From the NCBI RefSeq assembly GCF_000411155.1, contig NZ_KE150268.1, positions 1 to 28,800 of the forward strand: a DNA stretch of 28,800 bases. The letters are read 5' to 3'. The notes under the pieces are model-generated. The model saw only the letters and a program-made list of their open reading frames with translations. It had not been told where the DNA came from and ran no database searches. Positions 1-7,977 of the stretch are shown here, piece by piece. The position numbers and the translations under genes were made by a program. This DNA is from Gleimia europaea ACS-120-V-Col10b (GTDB taxonomy: Bacteria; Actinomycetota; Actinomycetes; Actinomycetales; Actinomycetaceae). Each line of letters starts with the position of its first letter. The first letter of the stretch is position 1.

Positions 1-91
1 CCAGTATTCCATACCGAACCTGGAAGCTAAGCCCGTGAACGCCGATGGTACTGCACCTGGTAGGGTGTGGGAGAGTAGGAAACCACCGCAA
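1..91 (+). rRNA. rrf: 5S ribosomal RNA, 3' part (5' end outside window)
   Basis: The first ~90 bases match the 3' two-thirds of a bacterial 5S rRNA: the CCGAACCTGGAAG-type loop, the 'CGCCGATGGTACTG' helix region and the late 'GGGAGAGTAGGAAACC' segment are in the expected order. The last bases (CCACCGCAAC) would pair with the missing 5' end to close helix I, which places the 3' end near base 91; a few bases of uncertainty remain. The partial gene implies that 16S and 23S genes lie to the left. Confidence 0.93.
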
Positions 92-106
92 CCACACATA
101 AAAACA

Positions 107-142
107 TTTTGGGGCCCCACCAACACGGTGAGGGCCCCAAAA
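107..142. terminator. Strong hairpin terminator after 5S rRNA
   Basis: TTTTGGGGCCC at 107-117 pairs perfectly with GGGCCCCAAAA at 132-142, and the stem continues with CACC (118-121) against GGTG (127-130) past one bulged A, leaving the five-base loop AACAC. It begins about 15 bases after the 5S end, so it most likely ends the rRNA transcript. There is no T run after the stem on the plus strand; on the minus strand a T-rich stretch follows, so it could also stop transcripts leaving the CDF gene. Confidence 0.8.
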
Positions 143-315
143 CACACCCAAAAACACACACGCGGGATCGATCTATCAGAGGGTCCATCGGCTCGGCAGT
201 CTGATGATGGCGCACGAACGATTCATACGGGTTGGTAGGCGCACGTACAAGCATGTTGTAACCCCAAGTGAGAACTCTCGGATCGCTCGGGACTGAGGGC
301 GCGGGGTGAGCGGCC

Positions 316-1230
316 TTACTTGTGGACTACGTCTTCTTGACTGTGTCGGAAGCCCTCGGGCTCCAACTGTAGCGTTGTATGCGTTAGAGACACGCCATGG
401 TGTTCGCGCAAGCACTCCTCGGCATTCAGTAGTACATCAAGGCCGTGCCCGTGGGCAAAGCACTCGTCAGAGAGGATGATGTGTGCGCTGAAGGTGGTCT
501 GCCCCGTACCGATGGTTGAAGCATGCATATCATGCACGTCCACAACATGCTCTAAGCTCAGTAGGTGTTTGCGAACCTCATCGAGATCAAGATCTTTCGG
601 AGTGAACTCCATGAGAATCCGACCGGCCGACCGCAAGATGACAATGGCGCGAGGCACAATGAGCGCCGCGATAATAAGGCTCGCAATCGAATCCGCCTGG
701 TGCCAGCCCGTGGTGCTAATGATGATGGCTGATGCGATGACGGCGACGGATCCAAGGGCGTCGTTCAAAACTTCGAGGAATGCGGCGCGCATGTTTAGGT
801 TGTGTTCGCGCGCTCCAGAAAGCACGATCAGGCTGGCGATGTTGCCAAGCAAACCGACGATTCCAACCAGTAGCAGTCCTGTGCCCTCGATTTCGGGAGG
901 AATGATGAAGCGGCGGATTGCCTCAGCTACCGCGTACACGCCCACCCCGATGAGGATAATGGCCTGCATCGCGGCGGCGAGCACTTCGGCACGCGCCCAA
1001 CCCCAGGTGCGCTGCTTATTGGCCTGCCTGGTCGCGAGCTTCGCGGCGAGTAGTGCCATTCCTAATCCGAGAAGGTCGGTTAGCACGTGCCCGAGGTCAA
1101 CGAGGACGGCGAGGCTCGAAGTCACGATAGCCCCGATTACCTCAACGATCATTACCGTAGCGGTGACTCCAAACGCAAACCAAAGCCTGTTAGTTGGTGC
1201 GCCTGCTCCGTGGTTATGCTCGTGGCTCAC
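316..1230 (-). CDS. Cation diffusion facilitator (CzcD/ZitB-type Zn2+/metal exporter)
   Basis: A 304-residue inner-membrane protein of the cation diffusion facilitator family, which exports Zn2+ and related divalent cations in exchange for protons. The N-terminus is His-rich (SHEHNHG), as usual in CzcD-like members, followed by about six membrane segments and a cytoplasmic C-terminal domain with further histidines (FAHGHG, REHHG). The second membrane segment carries the metal-site motif DLGHVLTD. The equivalent fifth-segment motif reads EVLND where CzcD/ZitB-type proteins usually have HVLGD, so one metal-binding His appears replaced by Glu. The GTG start at 1230 is supported by AGGAG eight bases upstream. 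It lies 85 bases downstream of manA on the same strand and may be co-transcribed. Metal specificity cannot be read from the sequence. Confidence 0.92.
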   Translation of the reverse strand: MSHEHNHGAGAPTNRLWFAFGVTATVMIVEVIGAIVTSSLAVLVDLGHVLTDLLGLGMALLAAKLATRQANKQRTWGWARAEVLAAAMQAIILIGVGVYAVAEAIRRFIIPPEIEGTGLLLVGIVGLLGNIASLIVLSGAREHNLNMRAAFLEVLNDALGSVAVIASAIIISTTGWHQADSIASLIIAALIVPRAIVILRSAGRILMEFTPKDLDLDEVRKHLLSLEHVVDVHDMHASTIGTGQTTFSAHIILSDECFAHGHGLDVLLNAEECLREHHGVSLTHTTLQLEPEGFRHSQEDVVHK

Positions 1231-1315
1231 TGTTCATCTCCTATACTACTTGCCGTACGTCATCTATAGTAGGCCTTTGTCAGCGGGTTGTACGAAGTGG
1301 CCGGGGTAGTGTCAG

Positions 1316-2500
1316 TTAGTGTGCGACGCTCCAGACTATAGGACCGTCGGCGATGGAAACTACGGCGACTTTTACGGCGCCACGCAACTCGAACTTGCCA
1401 TTTGCGGGAATCCACATTGCGCTACCTCGCGCGAGGGCCTGATCATTAACAAGGCCCTCGCCATCGATGGCCACTACCACAGTGTCAGCCGTTGCCGTGC
1501 CAAGGAGCGCATCGTCGCTCGCATCCGCAATATCGAGGCGGAAGTCTTCTACGGCAGGTTGATACGTGAGGACTTGGCTACCACACTCAGGGTGTTCAAC
1601 CGGTTCTACAAGCATGGGAACCGATGGGTGCAAGTTTGCGGTGGACAGCAGGCCTTCGACATCAATGTGCTTATTTGTGAGACCAGCGCGGATCGTGTTC
1701 GCAGAGGAAGACATCACCTCGAATCCAACCCCCGACAGGTACGAGTGAATGGTTCCTGCGGGCGTAAATAGGGCCTGGCCCGGCTCTAGGTCGAGGATAT
1801 TCATGAGCGCGGCCACAAGCAGCGATGATTGTCCGGGAAAGAATGAGTGGACAAACTCAAGCATGCTAGCGCGTTTCGCAATGGCAGGGTCGGAGTGGCT
1901 GGCAAGCGCCGTGCATCGTCGCGCATACTCCTCCACATATTCGATGGGAGGCTTCAAGCCGTCGCGTAGAGCTGATGCGGCGGGGCGTTCCAATCCTTGC
2001 TCGCGAATCAGACTAGCAATGTGCAACGATAGTGGGGTGGCAACCTCTTCGTTGAATCGGATGAGTTCTAACTCAGGTGCAAAACCAACTAGCGTGCGCC
2101 ACGGAGTGAGCGCAAGGAGCATCTCCGGCTTGTGGTTGCGATCCACAAACACGCGGTTAGGGGCGTCTAAGGGGATGCCGAGTTCATTTTCCCGGTCGAA
2201 TCCCGCTTCGGCCTCTTCAATGGATGGGTGTACCTGGATGGAGAGAGGCTTAGCGGGGGCGATCAGTTTTGCGAGGTAGGGGAATCCGTCGACGTGGGCG
2301 CCTATCCTGCGTGGTGCGACAACGTCTTCGAGGAGCGTTCCATCTTCCAGCCTTGACGGCCCGCCGCGATGGGTGCCGTACCAGATTTCAGCGAGAGGTT
2401 TGTCGTCTGCGGGCGTGCCACAAAAGTCGTGGAGCGCGTGGACGTCACCCCAGTCGTAGTGCATGGGGTAGCCGGAGATTCTACGTGGCGTTGGATTCAA
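1316..2500 (-). CDS. manA: Mannose-6-phosphate isomerase, class I
   Basis: A 394-residue type I phosphomannose isomerase, interconverting fructose-6-phosphate and mannose-6-phosphate in the cytosol and feeding GDP-mannose and glycan synthesis. The N-terminus has the family pattern YPMHYDWGD. The Zn2+ ligands are visible as QVHP (Gln89, His91), NHKPE (Glu126) and GTIHSY near residue 250. Length is normal for the family. The start at 2500 is a TTG with only a weak Shine-Dalgarno sequence (AAAGCGAG); it is chosen because the conserved N-terminus begins almost at once. A TATACT hexamer about 30 bases upstream could be a -10 box. The gene is followed by the CDF gene on the same strand. Confidence 0.95.
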   Translation of the reverse strand: MNPTPRRISGYPMHYDWGDVHALHDFCGTPADDKPLAEIWYGTHRGGPSRLEDGTLLEDVVAPRRIGAHVDGFPYLAKLIAPAKPLSIQVHPSIEEAEAGFDRENELGIPLDAPNRVFVDRNHKPEMLLALTPWRTLVGFAPELELIRFNEEVATPLSLHIASLIREQGLERPAASALRDGLKPPIEYVEEYARRCTALASHSDPAIAKRASMLEFVHSFFPGQSSLLVAALMNILDLEPGQALFTPAGTIHSYLSGVGFEVMSSSANTIRAGLTNKHIDVEGLLSTANLHPSVPMLVEPVEHPECGSQVLTYQPAVEDFRLDIADASDDALLGTATADTVVVAIDGEGLVNDQALARGSAMWIPANGKFELRGAVKVAVVSIADGPIVWSVAH

Positions 2501-2706
2501 TCGAACTCGCTTTCATTACCGGCATTCAGTATAACGAAAAGCCCGTTTCGCCGCGTTTTAGCAGAGCTTCCCATGGCTACGAGCGCCGCGTGCCACCGCT
2601 GATCCAGCATGTTCGGGAGCGTGCTTCGGCCACAAGATCCGGGCGGCATGTTTCGGTGCGTGTCTTGGGGAGAGGGGGGAGAGACTCTGCTGTGTGTTCA
2701 GGGTGT

Positions 2707-2930
2707 GTGAGGGGAAGTGGCGAATCTAGGGGTGATTTCTGGCAGTTTGGGTCTGAATATCGTGTGAGCGGGGGTGCTGTAATCAGGTGCGTGAGGGGAA
2801 CTGGCTTTTTTGGATCCTGTTTTGGGTGTTTTGGGTCTGAATACTGATGGGGGTGGGTTCGGCTGGTTGGTATTCAGAGGGGAAGTGGCGAATCTAGGGG
2901 TGGTTTCTGCCAGTTTGGGTCTGAATACCG
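2707..2930. repeat. 224-bp direct repeat, left copy (three 51-nt units on an 84-bp period)
   Basis: This block recurs at 4108-4331 with the same length and only three mismatches, all in the first unit. It contains three 51-nt units starting GAGGGGAA and ending GGGTCTGAATA, at 2709-2759, 2793-2843 and 2877-2927, separated by two unlike 33-nt stretches, so the period is exactly 84 bp. Unit 2 is diverged in its middle. The minus strand is open through all units and would read 28-residue repeats starting V/I-FRPK, but no convincing start or ribosome-binding site is seen, so I do not call a gene. Confidence 0.95.
2836..2878. repeat. Inverted repeat inside the direct repeat
   Basis: TCTGAATAC at 2836-2844 is the perfect reverse complement of GTATTCAGA at 2870-2878, a 9-bp stem around a 25-nt G-rich interval. 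It joins the end of one 51-nt unit to the start of the next. The same structure is present in the right-hand repeat at 4237-4279. Confidence 0.75.
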
Positions 2931-2960
2931 TTAGAGCCGCCACGTAGCCTCGGCATCTGT

Positions 2961-3011
2961 GAGGAGAGGTGCCAGAAAAGTAGCGCTGAAGAGCCACTAT
3001 GGGTCTGAATC
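2961..3011. repeat. Degenerate fourth 51-nt unit, in phase with the 84-bp period
   Basis: Exactly 84 bp after the third unit the sequence again starts GAGGAGAGG and ends, 51 nt later, in GGGTCTGAATC. The middle is strongly diverged. The unit is missing from the right-hand repeat copy, so it belongs to the original array at the left side. It ends 27 bases before the start codon of the dehydratase gene, so it probably lies in that gene's promoter or 5' untranslated region. The rest of the gap between manA and this gene, 2501-2706, holds no other recognisable element. Confidence 0.6.
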
Positions 3012-3038
3012 GCGGTAGGGGCGTGAGAGAATCGGAAC

Positions 3039-4040
3039 ATGCATTTGCTTGTAACCGGAGGAGCGGGCTTTATCGGCTCTAACTTCACATCGTTGGCTCT
3101 CGCAAGAGGGGCACGCGTCACGGTGCTCGATGCCCTCACTTACGCTAGCGGCAAGCAGTTTGTCGAGGCAGATATGAGTCTCTACCCGAACATGTGCAGG
3201 CTCGTTGTGGATAGCATCTTGAATCGGGAAACGGTTTACGACCTGGTGCGTGAGGTCGATGCTGTTGTTCACTTTGCGGCGGAATCGCACAACGATAACT
3301 CGTTGCAGGACCCACTGTCGTTTGTGCGCACGAACGTGGAGGGCACGGCGATTCTTCTAGAGGCGGCTCGCGAGTTCAACGTGCGGCTCCACCATGTTTC
3401 AACAGATGAGGTATACGGAGATTTACCGCTGAACGCCGATCAGAAGTTCACGGAGAACAGCCCGTACCGGCCCTCCTCGCCCTACTCGGCTTCGAAGGCG
3501 GCGGCAGATCATTTGGTGCGAGCTTGGGTGCGTTCATTCGGGTTGCCAGCCACGATTTCTAACAGCTCGAACAACTTTGGGCCGCGCCAGCACGTGGAGA
3601 AGCTGATCCCCCGAACTATAACGGAGCGCCTCCTCGGCCGCTGCCCGCGCGTCTACGGGACAGGGCAAAATGTTCGCGATTGGATCCACGTCGATGATCA
3701 TAACGAGGCCGTGTGGCGGATCCTTCAGAGCGGGCAGATGGGTAGAACATACCTGATTGGGGGCGAGCAGCAACGCTCAAACTTAGAGGTAGTTAGGTAT
3801 ATTAACTTTCTTATGGGAGCGGAGCGAGACGACCTCGAGTTTGTTGTAGACAGGCCGGGGCATGACCGCAGGTATGCGCTTGATGCGCAGCGGATTCGCG
3901 AGGAACTTGGGTGGCGCCCCGCACGATTAAGGTTCGAGGACGAGCTAGCTAAAACTATCCATTGGTACGAGCAGAACCGCTCCTGGTGGGAGCCAATGAA
4001 GACTGCAACAGAACAACGTCTCTCCAAGCACGGCTACTGA
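3039..4040 (+). CDS. rmlB: dTDP-glucose 4,6-dehydratase-like NAD-dependent sugar-nucleotide dehydratase
   Basis: A 333-residue extended short-chain dehydrogenase matching RmlB, which converts dTDP-glucose to dTDP-4-keto-6-deoxyglucose for rhamnose and deoxysugar synthesis. The Rossmann motif TGGAGFIGS is at residues 6-14, HFAAESH near 78-84, the catalytic STDEVYG at 121-127, and the YxxxK pair at Tyr149/Lys153 (YSASK). SNNFGPRQ and RDWIHVDDH match the substrate-binding segments NNYGPYQ and RDWLYVEDH. The start at 3039 gives the canonical N-terminus directly; only a weak GAGAG lies upstream. No rmlA, rmlC or rmlD is adjacent and the gene is bracketed by 224-bp direct repeats, so it may be a displaced or mobile copy. 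A related 4,6-dehydratase specificity (e.g. GDP- or UDP-sugar) is less likely, given the TDEVYG motif. Confidence 0.88.
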   Translation: MHLLVTGGAGFIGSNFTSLALARGARVTVLDALTYASGKQFVEADMSLYPNMCRLVVDSILNRETVYDLVREVDAVVHFAAESHNDNSLQDPLSFVRTNVEGTAILLEAAREFNVRLHHVSTDEVYGDLPLNADQKFTENSPYRPSSPYSASKAAADHLVRAWVRSFGLPATISNSSNNFGPRQHVEKLIPRTITERLLGRCPRVYGTGQNVRDWIHVDDHNEAVWRILQSGQMGRTYLIGGEQQRSNLEVVRYINFLMGAERDDLEFVVDRPGHDRRYALDAQRIREELGWRPARLRFEDELAKTIHWYEQNRSWWEPMKTATEQRLSKHGY

Positions 4041-4076
4041 CAACTTCCGGCAACACGCTGACTATGGGTACGCATG

Positions 4077-4086
4077 CCCCCCCCCC
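4077..4086. repeat. Homopolymeric C10 tract
   Basis: Ten consecutive C residues lie 37 bases after the dehydratase stop codon and 21 bases before the right-hand 224-bp repeat. Tracts this long tend to change length by slipped-strand mispairing. It lies between genes here, so it cannot alter a reading frame. Confidence 0.9.
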
Positions 4087-4107
4087 ACTGCCTCATCTAC
4101 AACGACC

Positions 4108-4331
4108 GTGAGGGGAAGTGGCGAATCGAGGGGTGGTTTCTGCCAGTTTGGGTCTGAATATCGTGTGAGCGGGGGTGCTGTAATCAGGTGCGTGAGGGGA
4201 ACTGGCTTTTTTGGATCCTGTTTTGGGTGTTTTGGGTCTGAATACTGATGGGGGTGGGTTCGGCTGGTTGGTATTCAGAGGGGAAGTGGCGAATCTAGGG
4301 GTGGTTTCTGCCAGTTTGGGTCTGAATACCG
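4108..4331. repeat. 224-bp direct repeat, right copy
   Basis: This is the second copy of the block at 2707-2930, displaced by exactly 1401 bases without indels. Differences are confined to the first unit (for example CGAGGGG for CTAGGGG, and CTGCCAG for CTGGCAG), where this copy agrees better with its own third unit. The remaining 170 or so bases, including both 33-nt intervals, are identical. The degenerate fourth unit of the left array is absent. With the C10 tract and the terminator it fills the gap between the dehydratase and transporter genes. Confidence 0.95.
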
Positions 4332-4361
4332 GGTGAGGGGACGGCCACCTCCACACCCGTG

Positions 4362-4400
4362 CAGAAGAAAGGGCGGACAGTTCAAACGAACTGCCCGCCC
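4362..4400 (-). terminator. Rho-independent terminator of the AspT/YidE-type transporter gene
   Basis: Read on the minus strand, a 13-bp stem (GGGCGGGCAGTTC against GAACTGTCCGCCC, with one G-U wobble) closes a four-base loop at 4371-4400 and is followed by TTTCTTCT. The wobble would be an A-C mismatch on the plus strand, which fits termination of the leftward transcript. It starts 22 bases after the transporter stop codon. Confidence 0.85.
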
Positions 4401-4421
4401 GATCGCTTATGCTGGTGCGGT

Positions 4422-6017
4422 TTAGAGACCGCCCAGAACCTGCGCAACGAGGATCTTGCCGATCATCGCAACTGGATAGATGAGGGCGTAGCCAAGTGCC
4501 ACACGCGGATCCGAGTTGGTACGCGAGTTCGCGAATGCGAGCACCGCAGGCTGGGTTTGCGAGCCTCCGAGGAAGCCGGCAAGCTGCGTGCCACCCATCT
4601 TGAATATCCACCTCATAATCACGTACAAGCCAACGGCCATGATAGAGGTGATCACCACACCGAGTATCAGGATGTTTAGCCAGGAACCGGAAGAGAACGC
4701 CTCGCCGATCTGACCACCTGCAACTGTGCCTGCCTGGGCGAGGAAGACGAGGAGGCCGAACTCAGAGAGCACCATTGCAGCGGTGTAGGGAATAGCAGTC
4801 ACGACCTTGCCGATACGCCCGATCTTGCCGAAGATTAAGCCAACAATCAGTGTGCCTGCTGCAGATCCGATTGAGAAGTATTCGCCGGACGGGGTGAGGA
4901 TTGGCAACTCGCCAAGCGCGATGCCGAGCGCCATGCCGAGTCCCAGCGCCACCGGGTTGATGTCGGAAAGACCGCGCGCCGAGTCACCGAAGAACTTCGT
5001 GATCTCTCGCATCTTCGAGGTGGGGGCTACAACGCGTACGCGGTCGCCCTGCTGAAGTACGAGGCCCGGTTCGCCAACCATGTCGATGTCGCCGCGGCGA
5101 ACACGCGAGATGGTTGCGGAGAACTTGTTGCCCATGTCGAGGTCGGCAACAGTGCGGCCAGCCAGCTTCGGGTCAGACACGGTTATGCGGCGGAAGTCCA
5201 GGTATGAGCGGTCTTCCATGAGCGAGTGGGACGATCCGTGTCCCAGTTCAGTTGCAACGCGTGCAACGAGTTCGCGCGGGCCAACAACGGTTACGAGGTC
5301 GTCGTGGTTAAGCGAGTCGGACATGGCCGGCTTCTTGATAGGGCCGGTTTCGCCGCGCCTGATGCGCGAGAAGGTGACCTTCTTGCCCATCATTTCGTAG
5401 ATGTCGCCAACCAGGGGCTTGTCAGAACGCTCAACGCGGATGGTGCGGTTAGCAAGCGGAGACGGCTTGTCAGTGTCATTCTTCCCGGCGTGAAGAGCGG
5501 CCATCGCCGCGATCATCATTCCGATAACGCCGAATAGGTAAGCGATGGAGTAGCCAACGGTTGCGAGGCCGGGGTCACCGGACGCTTGACCAGCGGCTGC
5601 CAGTGCAGGCGTGTTGGTGAGTGCGCCAGCGAAAGTACCGGCAACTAGGGCAATGTCCATGTCGAACACGTACACGCCGAGGCCGTATGCGGCTCCCGCG
5701 GCAACAATGTATAGGGCGACAGTGGCCAGGATGGGGCCGAGCGCGGTCTTGATGTTATGGAAGAAGCTGGGGCCAGAGTTAACGCCGATTGCGAATGCAA
5801 AAACGGCGAGGCCAAGGACACCAAACACAGCAGGAATTCGAATTTCCACTCCGAGAGTTTCTGCCCATGCGGATACAAAAATCGCTAGGAATAGAACAGC
5901 GGCGGCGCCAAGAGAGACGCCTTTAATTTTGATGTGTCCAACGAGCATGCCCAGGCCAATCAAGATGAAGAGCATAAGGACTGGTTGTTCGGCAAAGAAA
6001 GTGAATACGGTTACCAA
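4422..6017 (-). CDS. AspT/YidE/YbjL-type membrane transporter with two TrkA_C domains
   Basis: A 531-residue integral membrane protein with the architecture of the aspartate:alanine exchanger (AAE) family: about five N-terminal membrane segments, two central cytoplasmic TrkA_C-like regulatory domains (roughly residues 190-350), then five to six more segments. The duplicated family signature is visible as GTFAGALTNTPALAAA in the first half and GFLGGSQTQPAVLAFA in the second. The substrate is not deducible; family members exchange dicarboxylates or amino acids. The TTG start at 6017 has AGGAG unusually far upstream (12-nt spacer), so the true start may differ by a few codons; Met14 is an alternative. 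It is preceded on the same strand by the ThrE-like gene with a 200-bp gap and ends at its own terminator. Confidence 0.88.
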   Translation of the reverse strand: MVTVFTFFAEQPVLMLFILIGLGMLVGHIKIKGVSLGAAAVLFLAIFVSAWAETLGVEIRIPAVFGVLGLAVFAFAIGVNSGPSFFHNIKTALGPILATVALYIVAAGAAYGLGVYVFDMDIALVAGTFAGALTNTPALAAAGQASGDPGLATVGYSIAYLFGVIGMMIAAMAALHAGKNDTDKPSPLANRTIRVERSDKPLVGDIYEMMGKKVTFSRIRRGETGPIKKPAMSDSLNHDDLVTVVGPRELVARVATELGHGSSHSLMEDRSYLDFRRITVSDPKLAGRTVADLDMGNKFSATISRVRRGDIDMVGEPGLVLQQGDRVRVVAPTSKMREITKFFGDSARGLSDINPVALGLGMALGIALGELPILTPSGEYFSIGSAAGTLIVGLIFGKIGRIGKVVTAIPYTAAMVLSEFGLLVFLAQAGTVAGGQIGEAFSSGSWLNILILGVVITSIMAVGLYVIMRWIFKMGGTQLAGFLGGSQTQPAVLAFANSRTNSDPRVALGYALIYPVAMIGKILVAQVLGGL

Positions 6018-6217
6018 TTCTTTCTTGTACTCCTGACTAAAACATTCCGGGCGGTTTCAGTTTCCTTGGGACTGTCTTGGCGTCCCCTGGTCTTTAATCG
6101 CGGACTTTCGTTCTAGCGTTTCACGCTTTCTAAACCATAGCACGAAGCGGTAAGCACATCTTCTCACTGAAATGAAAGTTTTAGAGAAAAATTACGTTGT
6201 ATTTGAAGTTGTTTTAA

Positions 6218-7708
6218 TTAGGGAATGATCTTCGACTTCTTTGGCGAATCGAAAGTCCACCCCGGATCGGTAATCATTCGTGAGATAGCGAGTCCGACAC
6301 CGATAGCGAGGATAACAAATGACACATCCGCGATCGAGGCGAATGCGGTAAGCGTTTCACCTTGGTTGACCGCTGTGATGGCCCTGTAAAACGGCACGCC
6401 TGGGATCATGATGACGACGGCTGGCACGGATAGTGTGACGCGTGACGAGCCGACCTTCGTGGATAATAGCGCGGCAAAAAGGCCCACCAGCATACTCATC
6501 AGGCCCACCATTGCCTGATTTGGATATCCGAGAGAAACTAGCAGTATTCGCAAAGGATTCAGAAGAGCGCTGACGAGGCCGGCGGTTGCGGCGATGGGTA
6601 AAGGCGTATTGAAGAGTACGCCGAATGATGTGGCAGCGATAAAGGTAGCTAGGGCATTTAGCGCTAAAAGCAGTAGCGGAGCGATAACTTCAGGGGTGCT
6701 GGGCTTTACAGACCAGTTGGTTACGAAAGTGACTGCCCAAACGGATACGCCTGCGGAAACCATTAGAATCGCTACGTAGGTGCCTCTTGTAATACCCGCA
6801 TTCAGGTCTAGACGTACAAGGTCGAGTATCGCTGTCACCAGTGGAAAGCCAGGTACGAGGAAAAGTATCGCGGATACCGCGCCTGCCTGGTGGGTATTAT
6901 CGGCGAAACCGAAAGACACTATTGCTGACACCATGCCAATGTATATGGAGGCGGCGATTGCAGAGCAAACCATCCAGGTGGCCACGTGGTTGAATCGTTT
7001 ACCCAGCATCATGGAGCGCACGTATTGGCCAATGAAAGCAGCTACAAGTACTGCCAAACATTCGATGAGGCCGCCCTTGTTCAAGAATGCGAAACCAGCA
7101 CAACCGATTCCGGACGCCACAGCGAGTTGGAGGCGGGAATATAGGTGAGGTTGTGCTGCGATGGCGTCAAGCGCGCGGTCAGCATCCTCAGCCAACATGT
7201 TGGGGCGCAGGGAGCGGGTGAACTGTAGAAGGGCATCGATCCGCGCAGCGTTAACTCCGACAACACGCTGTTCTATAATCTCCGTGCGGAACGTGTCTTT
7301 TTTGAAAGCAGTAGTGTTAAGCTCCATTAGCGACGCGTGGGTTTCGAGCTTTTCGATTCCGATGGCTTGTGCTAGACGAGCCATAGATGCCTTTACGCGG
7401 TAGGAGCCGGCTCCAGCAGCCATTAGCATACTGCCGAGCTTTATTACAACACTCGTCTGATAAGCGAGGCGTTCGCGTCTGATGCGGTTTTCCCGGACTT
7501 CTTCTTCTGTAAGGGACAAAATTTCGAGTTGTTCAGCCAGTTCCTCCGCGTTGTCGGTAGTGCTCGCTGTGAGCGCGCTTATGACGTCTTCGGTTGGCTT
7601 CGGGATGGGTGTCGGATCTTCTTTTTCCGCGTTTGTTCCGCTAGCCTCGACACCTGTATTGGCTTTGCGAAAGCGGCGCTTAAATAAGTGCAATATTTGC
7701 CTAGACAC
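6218..7708 (-). CDS. thrE: Threonine/serine exporter family protein (ThrE type)
   Basis: A 496-residue protein resembling Corynebacterium ThrE, a proton-driven exporter of threonine and serine. It has a hydrophilic N-terminus of about 85 residues, a conserved cytoplasmic ThrE-N region (SSVVIKLGSMLMAAGAGSYR-like, here TSVVIKLGSMLMAAGAGSYR, followed by the helical domain to about residue 190), then roughly ten membrane segments ending near residue 485. Length equals that of fused ThrE proteins, in contrast to the split YjjP/YjjB form. The GTG at 7708 is the most upstream plausible start, but its ribosome-binding site is weak. No hairpin terminator was found in the 200 bases downstream. It lies back-to-back with the ilv operon. 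Confidence 0.88.
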   Translation of the reverse strand: MSRQILHLFKRRFRKANTGVEASGTNAEKEDPTPIPKPTEDVISALTASTTDNAEELAEQLEILSLTEEEVRENRIRRERLAYQTSVVIKLGSMLMAAGAGSYRVKASMARLAQAIGIEKLETHASLMELNTTAFKKDTFRTEIIEQRVVGVNAARIDALLQFTRSLRPNMLAEDADRALDAIAAQPHLYSRLQLAVASGIGCAGFAFLNKGGLIECLAVLVAAFIGQYVRSMMLGKRFNHVATWMVCSAIAASIYIGMVSAIVSFGFADNTHQAGAVSAILFLVPGFPLVTAILDLVRLDLNAGITRGTYVAILMVSAGVSVWAVTFVTNWSVKPSTPEVIAPLLLLALNALATFIAATSFGVLFNTPLPIAATAGLVSALLNPLRILLVSLGYPNQAMVGLMSMLVGLFAALLSTKVGSSRVTLSVPAVVIMIPGVPFYRAITAVNQGETLTAFASIADVSFVILAIGVGLAISRMITDPGWTFDSPKKSKIIP

Positions 7709-7940
7709 ATTATGTATTCTACTTTTTGCGATCTGGTCGAGAAAGCGCGAAGCACGTAAATGTGCTCACATCCCTGCAGTCTTAAGGTCGATATGACCTT
7801 CGTTTCTGCTTGTAACAAGAAGTTTTACAAACAACGCTCATAGCTCAAAAAGACCCTACTTTTTCGTTTTCGGTGTTGTAAAACGGCATCGACGTATACC
7901 TGCTTGGCACATCCATTATTTGAGATCGTTCACCGCCAGT

Positions 7941-7977
7941 TTCACGTTTCTATCTTGAAGTTGCGTAGTGTGTACCC
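7941..7977 (+). promoter_or_regulatory. Putative promoter of the ilv leader, apparently leaderless
   Basis: TAGTGT at 7966-7971 ends seven bases before the leader ATG at 7978, the spacing expected if transcription starts at the A of the start codon. No Shine-Dalgarno sequence precedes that ATG, which agrees. A TTCACG at 7941-7946 is a possible but poorly spaced -35 element. An alternative is TTCACC (7929-7934) with TATCTT (7951-7956), which would give a short untranslated leader. The region from 7709 to 7940, upstream of thrE and of this promoter, shows no other gene or strong structure. Confidence 0.4.

Noticed and set aside
476..1309. 277-codon plus-strand frame opposite the CDF gene
   Set aside because: It is the antisense of a clearly recognisable CDF exporter, shows no domain, and has no ribosome-binding site.
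2709..3011. CRISPR array (repeated 51-nt units with 33-nt intervals of differing sequence)
   Set aside because: The units diverge strongly from one another, there are only four, the two intact intervals are duplicated identically in the second copy at 4108-4331, and no cas gene is present.
4077..4086. Phase-variable control of the dehydratase gene by the C10 tract
   Set aside because: The tract is downstream of the stop codon and upstream of no same-strand gene, so changes in length would not switch a reading frame or an obvious promoter.
4093..4611. 172-codon minus-strand open frame through the right-hand repeat
   Set aside because: It runs across the transporter terminator and far into the C-terminal coding region of the transporter in a different frame, so it is a shadow frame; only the repeat part looks non-random.
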